Positions 34,580 to 39,405 of a DNA stretch of 39,405 bases are shown piece after piece. The DNA is from Acetobacteraceae bacterium (GTDB lineage Bacteria > Pseudomonadota > Alphaproteobacteria > Acetobacterales > Acetobacteraceae), in assembly GCA_009693865.1 (NCBI GenBank), contig SHWL01000026.1:1-39405 (forward strand), in the 5' to 3' direction. Positions within the stretch are counted from its first letter, which is position 1; each line of letters begins with the position of its first letter. The position numbers and the translations under genes are program-made. The notes under the pieces are model-generated. The model saw only the letters and a program-made list of their open reading frames with translations. It was not told the origin of the DNA and searched no databases.

Positions 34580-34759
34580 ATGGACCCCACCATCGCCGCC
34601 CTCGCCAAAGCCGCAGGCCTGGACAAAGCACTCGCGCAATTCCCCGAGGATATCGAAGCCGCCGCCACCCAGGCCATGGGCCACGCCGGGGTCGTGAAAT
34701 ACCCCACCGGCCCGGCCGCCGAACCATGGCCTCCCATGCAAGCGGAGTCCGCGCTGTGA
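34580..34759 (+). CDS. 59-aa protein coupled to amidase, GatC/AtzG-like position
   Basis: MDPTIAALAKAAGLDKALAQ, then FPEDIEAAATQAMGHAG, then a Pro/Trp-containing tail (AAEPWPPMQAESAL). Two short helices and an extended tail are predicted. The TGA overlaps the amidase GTG start (GTGA), so the two are translationally coupled. GatC and AtzG are small proteins that wrap around amidase-signature enzymes and are encoded next to them. This protein has the same size, order and helix-plus-tail form, but I see no clear sequence identity with either. No strong ribosome-binding site precedes the ATG. Confidence 0.6.
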   Translation: MDPTIAALAKAAGLDKALAQFPEDIEAAATQAMGHAGVVKYPTGPAAEPWPPMQAESAL

Positions 34760-36147
34760 CCGATCTCCATTGGCTCTCCGCCACCGACATCGCCAAGGCC
34801 TATGCCGCCCGCTCTCTGTCCCCGGTGGAACTCACGACGGCGTTGCTGAAACGTATCGACTATCTGCAACCCAAACTTCACGCCTTTATCCGCCTCGATG
34901 CCGGCGCCGCGATGGAGGCCGCCAAAACCGCGGAAGCCGAACTCGCGAGTGGCCGGTCCCGCGGGCCGCTGCACGGCATCCCGGTCGGCATCAAGGACAT
35001 CATCGACGTCTCCGGTCTGCCGACGACGGGCCATTCGAAAATCCTCGTCGATAACGTCGCGAAACAAGACGCCGCGTGCGTCAGCCAACTCCGCAAAGCC
35101 GGTGCCATCATTCTGGGCAAACTCAGCACCCACGAATTTGCCATCGGCGGTCCGAGCTTCGACCTGCCGTTCCCCCCCGCTCGCAATCCCTGGAACCCGC
35201 GGCACCATCCCGGCGGCTCATCGTCCGGTTCCGGCGCGGGCGTGGCATCGGGGATGTTCCCGCTGGCGTTGGGCACCGACACCGGCGGCTCGATTCGCAA
35301 TCCCGCCAGCGTTTGCGGGATTGTTGGACTGAAGCCGACCTACGGCCTCGTCAGCCGCCGCGGCGTCTTCCCGCTGGCCTTCACGCTGGACCATGTCGGC
35401 CCGATGACCCGCACCGTCGCCGACAACGCGCTGCTGCTGGAGGCCCTGGCCGGGCACGACCCCAAAGACCCCGGCAGCGCCGCGACGAAAACGAACAACT
35501 TCAGCCGCGGGCTTGACCGCGGTGTACGCGGCTTGCGCGTCGGGTTCATCCGCCACTTCCACGAAGTCGACATCCCCGCCCACCCCGATGTCACCGCCGC
35601 TCTGGAAGACGTCGAGCGTATCCTGGAAGCCGAGGGCGCCCTCGTTGAGACCATCAAACTTCCAAGCCTCACCGAATTCGCCGGCATCAACCGCGTCATC
35701 CTTTGCTCGGAGGCCTGGTCGATCCACGCCCCCTGGCTGCGCGACCGTCCCGGCGATTACGGGGCGCTCGCCCGCCGCCGCCTCCTGCCGGGTGCCTTCA
35801 TGACCGCCGGCGAATACATCGGCGCCCAACGCCGCCGCGCGGAGCTGATTGCCGCCGTGAACGACAAGCTCCGCGATTACGACGTGCTGATGTGCGCCAG
35901 CTCGATGGACCCCGCCAGTGAGATCGAGGACGCAGTGGAAACCGCCCGCACTTATCCGCGCCAGGCCCGCGTCCCGTTCAACGTCACGGGCCATCCCGCG
36001 CTGGCGATGATGTCCGGCCTGTCCGGCAACGGCCTCCCGGTTTCGGTGCAATTCGCCGGCCGGTATTTCGAGGACGCAACGGTGCTTCGGGTGGCCGCCG
36101 CGTACGAAAAAGTGGCGGGTTGGCACGAGAAACATCCGCCCATCTAA
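34756..36147 (+). CDS. Amidase-signature family hydrolase
   Basis: 463-aa amidase. The Ser-cisSer-Lys triad is visible: Lys in GIPVGIKDIIDV, the glycine/serine-rich HHPGGSSSGSGAGVASGM and the nucleophile segment LGTDTGGSIRNPASVCG. The remainder (GLKPTYGLVSRRGVFPLAFT, LDHVGPMTRTVADNA) is typical of the GatA/AtzE branch. GTG 34756 starts inside the stop codon of the small upstream gene. The enzyme hydrolyses an amide or carbamoyl bond; GatA itself is unlikely because gatB is absent and the start differs. An alpha/beta hydrolase follows 11 bases later. Confidence 0.93.
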   Translation: MTDLHWLSATDIAKAYAARSLSPVELTTALLKRIDYLQPKLHAFIRLDAGAAMEAAKTAEAELASGRSRGPLHGIPVGIKDIIDVSGLPTTGHSKILVDNVAKQDAACVSQLRKAGAIILGKLSTHEFAIGGPSFDLPFPPARNPWNPRHHPGGSSSGSGAGVASGMFPLALGTDTGGSIRNPASVCGIVGLKPTYGLVSRRGVFPLAFTLDHVGPMTRTVADNALLLEALAGHDPKDPGSAATKTNNFSRGLDRGVRGLRVGFIRHFHEVDIPAHPDVTAALEDVERILEAEGALVETIKLPSLTEFAGINRVILCSEAWSIHAPWLRDRPGDYGALARRRLLPGAFMTAGEYIGAQRRRAELIAAVNDKLRDYDVLMCASSMDPASEIEDAVETARTYPRQARVPFNVTGHPALAMMSGLSGNGLPVSVQFAGRYFEDATVLRVAAAYEKVAGWHEKHPPI

Positions 36148-36158
36148 AAGGACGTTGC

Positions 36159-37043
36159 ATGAACGGACCGGCCTCGCGGGTGTTTTTCTCCCAACGCCTG
36201 CGCCTGCATTACGTCGATTGGGGTAATCCGGAAGCGCCACCGTTGTTGTTGGTCCACGGCGGACGCGATCATTGCCGCAACTGGGATTGGGTCGCCCAGG
36301 CGATGTCGGACGAATATCACGTCATCGCGCCGGATCTGAGAGGGCATGGCGACTCGCAATGGTCCGATTCGGGCCATTACACGATGGCCAACTACATTTA
36401 CGACCTCGCGCAATTAATTCATCAACGGAACCTCGCGCCGCTACGCATCGTCGGCCATTCCCTCGGCGGCAATGTCGCACTGCGCTACACGGGCATCTAT
36501 CCCGAACATGTCTCCCACGTCGTCGCCATTGAGGGCCTGGGTCCAGGCCCCAAATCCCATGCCGAGGCAGACCGCAAGCCGATCGCCGAACGCATGCGCG
36601 CCTGGATCGACGAGCAGCGCGCGTACGCCGCCCGCGCACCGCACCGCTATCAGACATTGGAAGCAGCCCATGCCCGGATGCGGGAGGCAAACGCTCACCT
36701 CACAGCGGAGCAAACCCGTCACCTGACCGAGCACGGAATAAACCAGAACGAAGACGGCACATATAGCTGGAAATTCGACCAGTACGTGCGCCTGTGGCCC
36801 GCCTACGACATGTCCCGCGAGGCTATCGCCCACTTATGGGCCCGCATCGTCTGCCCTACCCTGCTGGTTCATGGCCTTGACTCCTGGGCCAGGGCGCCAG
36901 CGCAGGATGGGCGGATCGATTATTTCCGGAACGCCCGCGCTTTACCGGTGGCTGGCGCCGGGCATTGGGTCCACCACGATCAACTCGACGTCTTCCTGCG
37001 GGAGGTGCGGGCATTCCTTCGATCCAGCTCCGGATCGATCTGA
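36159..37043 (+). CDS. Alpha/beta hydrolase
   Basis: 294-aa alpha/beta-fold hydrolase. The oxyanion region is LLLVHGGRDHCRNWDWV, the nucleophile elbow is GHSLGG, DLRGHGDSQW is the typical loop after strand 4, and the catalytic His lies in GAGHWVHHDQ. ATG 36159 has AAAAGGA six bases upstream. It follows the amidase by 11 bases and is likely in the same operon, perhaps acting on the product of the amidase or on a related ester. Ester hydrolase, epoxide hydrolase or dehalogenase activities cannot be separated on sequence alone; Ser as nucleophile argues against the latter two. Confidence 0.9.
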   Translation: MNGPASRVFFSQRLRLHYVDWGNPEAPPLLLVHGGRDHCRNWDWVAQAMSDEYHVIAPDLRGHGDSQWSDSGHYTMANYIYDLAQLIHQRNLAPLRIVGHSLGGNVALRYTGIYPEHVSHVVAIEGLGPGPKSHAEADRKPIAERMRAWIDEQRAYAARAPHRYQTLEAAHARMREANAHLTAEQTRHLTEHGINQNEDGTYSWKFDQYVRLWPAYDMSREAIAHLWARIVCPTLLVHGLDSWARAPAQDGRIDYFRNARALPVAGAGHWVHHDQLDVFLREVRAFLRSSSGSI

Positions 37044-37143
37044 CCTTCGCGCGGACGGCGACGGCGGCGAAAAGCGGCCCGTTCAGTGTTTACCTGGATG
37101 TCTCACCATGCGACACCTCCCGAATCGAGGCAACCTCCGAGCC

Positions 37144-39015
37144 ATGACGCCAGAAACGATTCGGTCCGACAGCTCAACAGACGCCGCGCAGTGGGATGTC
37201 ACCACCACGAGGCGGTATGCCGCCGCATTGGCATGGTGGGTCAGCCTGGCCTCACTCGGTCTGATCGTCTGTCTCTGGCTCGCAATCCTGGTGTCCATTT
37301 GGTCCGCGCGGGATGCGGCGCTTGGCCGGGCCACCTCCTCTGCCAGCAACCTGAGCGCCGCGTTCTGCGAAGAAGTCAGCCGCACGTTGACCACGGTGAG
37401 CGCCGCCATGGACCTGACCGCGCGTGAAATCAGTGCTGACCCTACCGGCTTCCAGCTCAATCGCTGGGCCGAGGAAGTTCCCGCTTTGGCGCGCCCGACG
37501 ATGTCCGTGACCTTGATCGGACCGGACGGACGGATAATTTCCACCTCCATCAAGCCCGCCACCATAGGCGTTTATCTCGGCGATCGTGAGCATTTCACCG
37601 TTCATGCGACGAACCCGAATACGGGATTATTCGTAGGCGTACCCCTGATGGGCCGCGTATCCGGGCGAGTGACGATTCAGGTCACGAAGCGGGTGAACGA
37701 CGCCGCGGGCCGTATGATCGGCGTTCTGGTGTTCAGCCTGGCACCGGACGATCTGACCGATTTGCACCGTTCGGTGAACATCGGACCCAAAGGCATGATC
37801 GCGCTGGTGGGCCTGGATGGAAAGCTCCGCGCGCGGTTCGGTCACACACCGGACGGAACGCCCGCGATCCTCGGGGGCCCGTGGCCGCTGACGCTGGACC
37901 AGGCGGCGGCGGACGGAGTGATCCGCTCCGACGCGGTCGACGCGGTATCCCGGATTTATTCGCTGCGCCGATTACCGGGCTATCCACTGTTCGTCGCCAC
38001 TGGCCTCAGCCTCGACGATGAAATATCCGAGGCACGCACCCACGCGGTCCTGGTAATCGGGATCGGTATCGCCGCCAGTGTGCTGCTGGCCGCCCTGAAC
38101 CTTCTGCTTGTGCGGGAGATTCGCCGTCGGAGCCAGCGCGAACTGGAACTCAAGCGCGAGCACGCGGCCCTGATCGGCGCCCGAGCCGAATTGCTGGCGG
38201 AGCAAGGCAAACTCGCGGCGGTAAACCAGGAACTCCTGATCAGCAGCTCGCGGGCTGAGGCCGCCAATATCGCGAAGTCCCAGTTCCTGGCCCAGATGAG
38301 CCACGAACGGCGTACCCCGTTGCACGCGGTCATCGGATTTTCCGAGCTGATCGCCCACCATGTGGCGCCGTTGCCCTCAGCTGGTCAGATCGGCGGCTAT
38401 GCCCATGACATCATGAAATCCGGCCGCCATTTGTTGGAACTGATCAACTCGATCCTCGATTTGTCCAAGGTTGAGGCCGGCTCGACCGGCCTGGCGGAAC
38501 AGGACGCGCGGCTGAGCGAGGTCATTCAGGACAGTGCGACAACCGTCCGTGAGCAGGCGCTGGAAGCGGGCGTTACGTTCAATACGAACCTGCCGATGGA
38601 ATTGCCCAGTGTGCATGGCGACATCACGAAGCTGCGGCAGATTTTCATCAATCTTATGTCCAACGCGGTGAAATTCACACCACGGGATGGATCGATGACC
38701 GTATCGGCGCGGCGGGAGCCGGACGGCGGGATCACCGTGATGGTCGCGGACACCGGCATTGGCATGACCGAGCCGGAAACCGCGATTGCGATGGAGCCGT
38801 TCGGCCAGGTGGAGAACTCGCTCGCCCGCTCGTACGAGGGCACCGGCCTTGGTTTGCCGCTCGCCCGCCGGATGGCTGAACTGCACGGCGGGAGGCTGAC
38901 GCTGCGGAGCGTCAAAGGAGTCGGAACCACGGTGGAGGTTTGGCTACCCGCGAGCCGGATCGTTTGGCCTGATGCCGTGCGGGAAGCCGAGGAGACGCCG
39001 TCGGCGTCTGAGTGA
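37144..39015 (+). CDS. Orphan sensor histidine kinase with periplasmic Cache-like domain
   Basis: 623-aa membrane kinase. TM1 is about residues 28-50 and TM2 about 302-323. They enclose a roughly 250-residue periplasmic sensor with Cache/PDC-like strands (SVTLIGPDGRIISTSI, VYLGDREHFTVHA, GVLVFSLAPDDL). A coiled coil leads to the H-box SHERRTPLHAVIGFSELI with H387; the usual sequence is SHELRTPLNAIIGFSE. The ATPase domain is complete: N-box IFINLMSNAVKFTP, G1 ADTGIGMTEPE, F-box EPFGQVENS and G2 GTGLGLPLARRMAE. An in-frame ATG at 37108 would add 12 residues; neither start has a clear ribosome-binding site. No response regulator is adjacent, so the partner is elsewhere. Overall similar to PleC/DivJ-type hybridless kinases. 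Confidence 0.9.
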   Translation: MTPETIRSDSSTDAAQWDVTTTRRYAAALAWWVSLASLGLIVCLWLAILVSIWSARDAALGRATSSASNLSAAFCEEVSRTLTTVSAAMDLTAREISADPTGFQLNRWAEEVPALARPTMSVTLIGPDGRIISTSIKPATIGVYLGDREHFTVHATNPNTGLFVGVPLMGRVSGRVTIQVTKRVNDAAGRMIGVLVFSLAPDDLTDLHRSVNIGPKGMIALVGLDGKLRARFGHTPDGTPAILGGPWPLTLDQAAADGVIRSDAVDAVSRIYSLRRLPGYPLFVATGLSLDDEISEARTHAVLVIGIGIAASVLLAALNLLLVREIRRRSQRELELKREHAALIGARAELLAEQGKLAAVNQELLISSSRAEAANIAKSQFLAQMSHERRTPLHAVIGFSELIAHHVAPLPSAGQIGGYAHDIMKSGRHLLELINSILDLSKVEAGSTGLAEQDARLSEVIQDSATTVREQALEAGVTFNTNLPMELPSVHGDITKLRQIFINLMSNAVKFTPRDGSMTVSARREPDGGITVMVADTGIGMTEPETAIAMEPFGQVENSLARSYEGTGLGLPLARRMAELHGGRLTLRSVKGVGTTVEVWLPASRIVWPDAVREAEETPSASE

Positions 39016-39142
39016 GGCTACCCGCCAGCCTGACGGTTGTCAGCGCTTTCGCGGGTAGGATCTCAGTTTGATTTTGATACGGGGAGGAAGTCCTAAGGCG
39101 ACGCCCAAAGATAAACGCTTCGATCGGACTCCACCCTCCCCT

Positions 39143-39221
39143 CGTCATGGTTCGGCTCGACCGGACCATCGGTCGCGGTACAGTGCCGCTTCGGATGGTC
39201 CGGTCGAGCCGAACCATGACG
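39143..39221. repeat. Large intergenic palindrome, REP-like element
   Basis: A 28-base arm (39143-39170) is perfectly complementary to 39194-39221, with a 23-base centre that itself can form a short GCGG/CCGC stem. The arm contains ATGGTTCGGCTCGACCGGAC. Both strands therefore read as spurious short proteins beginning MVRLDRTI and containing MVRSSRTM, peptides I have seen repeatedly predicted in alphaproteobacterial genomes, which suggests a dispersed palindromic repeat. It sits between the kinase gene and the IS end. It may act as a transcript terminator or stabiliser, or as an IS target. Confidence 0.6.
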
Positions 39222-39257
39222 TGGAAAGGAAGGCGGCGCGACTCGGTAGTCTTTGGG

Positions 39258-39279
39258 GGGTGCGAACCAAAGTTGTGCG
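39258..39279 (+). repeat. IS terminal inverted repeat, right copy
   Basis: Inverted partner of 127-148. The first eight bases GGGTGCGA are identical, and positions 13-15 and 17-20 also match. Four of the five mismatches are transitions. Left and right ends of many IS elements differ to this degree. Confidence 0.5.
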
Positions 39280-39280
39280 C

Positions 39281-39405
39281 TCAAGCGGCGACGTCCAGTG
39301 ACATTTCTGGGCGGTTGAAATTGGCATTTGCGGGCGGGTTGGCAGCGAGCCTCGCCCAATAGGCGTCCCAATCTCCGTTCAGGCGGTTGATCCGCAACGC
39401 GAGCA
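39281..39405 (-). CDS. Transposase C-terminus (partial, runs off right edge)
   Basis: The minus strand is open from the window edge to TGA at 39283-39281. The 41 visible codons read LALRINRLNGDWDAYWARLA and end EMSLDVAA, a well-formed helical protein end with normal codon use. It ends 23 bases inside a probable IS terminal repeat. The ALR-x-RLNGDW-AYW pattern recalls the end of ISKra4-type transposases, but family assignment from this fragment is tentative and no catalytic residue is in view. Confidence 0.45.
   Translation of the reverse strand, partial: LALRINRLNGDWDAYWARLAANPPANANFNRPEMSLDVAA

Larger units (their letters stand above)
39258..39405 (-). mobile_element. End of an insertion sequence cut by the window edge (transposase 3' side)
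   Basis: Starts GGGTGCGAACCAAAGTTGTG on the plus strand, an inverted match to 148-127 at 17 of 22 positions. A minus-strand reading frame ending 23 bases inside this end comes in from beyond the right edge. This gives the 3' side of an IS of the same type as the one at the left edge, in the same orientation. Direct repeats flanking the two ends do not match, so these are probably two different copies. Confidence 0.55.

Noticed and set aside
1..39405. CRISPR arrays, tRNA or rRNA genes, phage genes
   Set aside because: No regularly spaced repeats, no tRNA-like cloverleaf arms with conserved T-loop, no rRNA motifs and no phage structural proteins were seen on reading both strands; a tool-based scan could still find a divergent small RNA.

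Overview
The window is GC-rich DNA whose conserved genes point to an alphaproteobacterium, most likely a Rhodospirillales/Acetobacteraceae-type organism. The evidence is an RNase E with a large insertion in its S1 domain and a terminal Gly-Trp-Trp PNPase-docking motif, a ppiD-trpE gene pair, and dense GTGA/ATGA translational coupling. The genus cannot be fixed from sequence alone. No rRNA, tRNA, CRISPR array, phage genes or replication origin were seen.

Layout. Positions 1-148 and 39258-39405 look like the two opposite ends of the same kind of insertion sequence: a transposase N-terminus at the left edge, a transposase C-terminus at the right edge, and 22-bp terminal inverted repeats matching at 17 of 22 positions. 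Inside these ends: rne (RNase E) and a TauD/TfdA-type dioxygenase (730-5147); a DinJ/YafQ-type toxin-antitoxin pair whose toxin looks frameshifted (5216-5752); a two-gene aromatic ring-opening unit, flavin monooxygenase plus LigB-type extradiol dioxygenase (5932-8603); a CcdA-like membrane protein that has lost both redox cysteines (8955-9668); a hydantoinase/dihydropyrimidinase coupled to a 97-aa unknown (9676-11393); a coupled pair with a DUF2283 protein (11494-11957); a catabolic cluster of FAD oxidase, Rieske oxygenase and cupin (12225-15150); divergent EmrA/EmrB-type efflux genes followed by an SDR dehydrogenase (15544-19096); an FkbM methyltransferase and a ParE-type toxin-antitoxin pair (19115-20324); trpE and ppiD (20437-23890); a complete five-gene peptide-type ABC importer (23983-30053); selO, ppk2 and an N-acyl-D-amino-acid deacylase-type amidohydrolase (30191-34402); a coupled small protein plus amidase and an alpha/beta hydrolase (34580-37043); and an orphan sensor histidine kinase (37144-39015).

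How it works together. Housekeeping genes (rne, ppiD, trpE) are interspersed with scavenging and catabolic functions. These include amide, hydantoin and N-acyl amino acid hydrolases, an importer for peptides or similar solutes, ring hydroxylation and cleavage enzymes, and drug or aromatic efflux. This fits a soil or freshwater heterotroph. No transcription factor gene was found anywhere in the window, so the catabolic units must be controlled from elsewhere or by the few palindromic sites noted.

The most unusual observations are a six-copy W-A-x4-P-x-(L/M)-L type motif split between two disordered parts of RNase E, the redox-dead CcdA-like protein, several small proteins translationally coupled to enzymes, the probable frameshift in the YafQ-like toxin, and the paired insertion-sequence ends at the window boundaries. 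No clearly new multi-gene defence or biosynthetic system was recognised.
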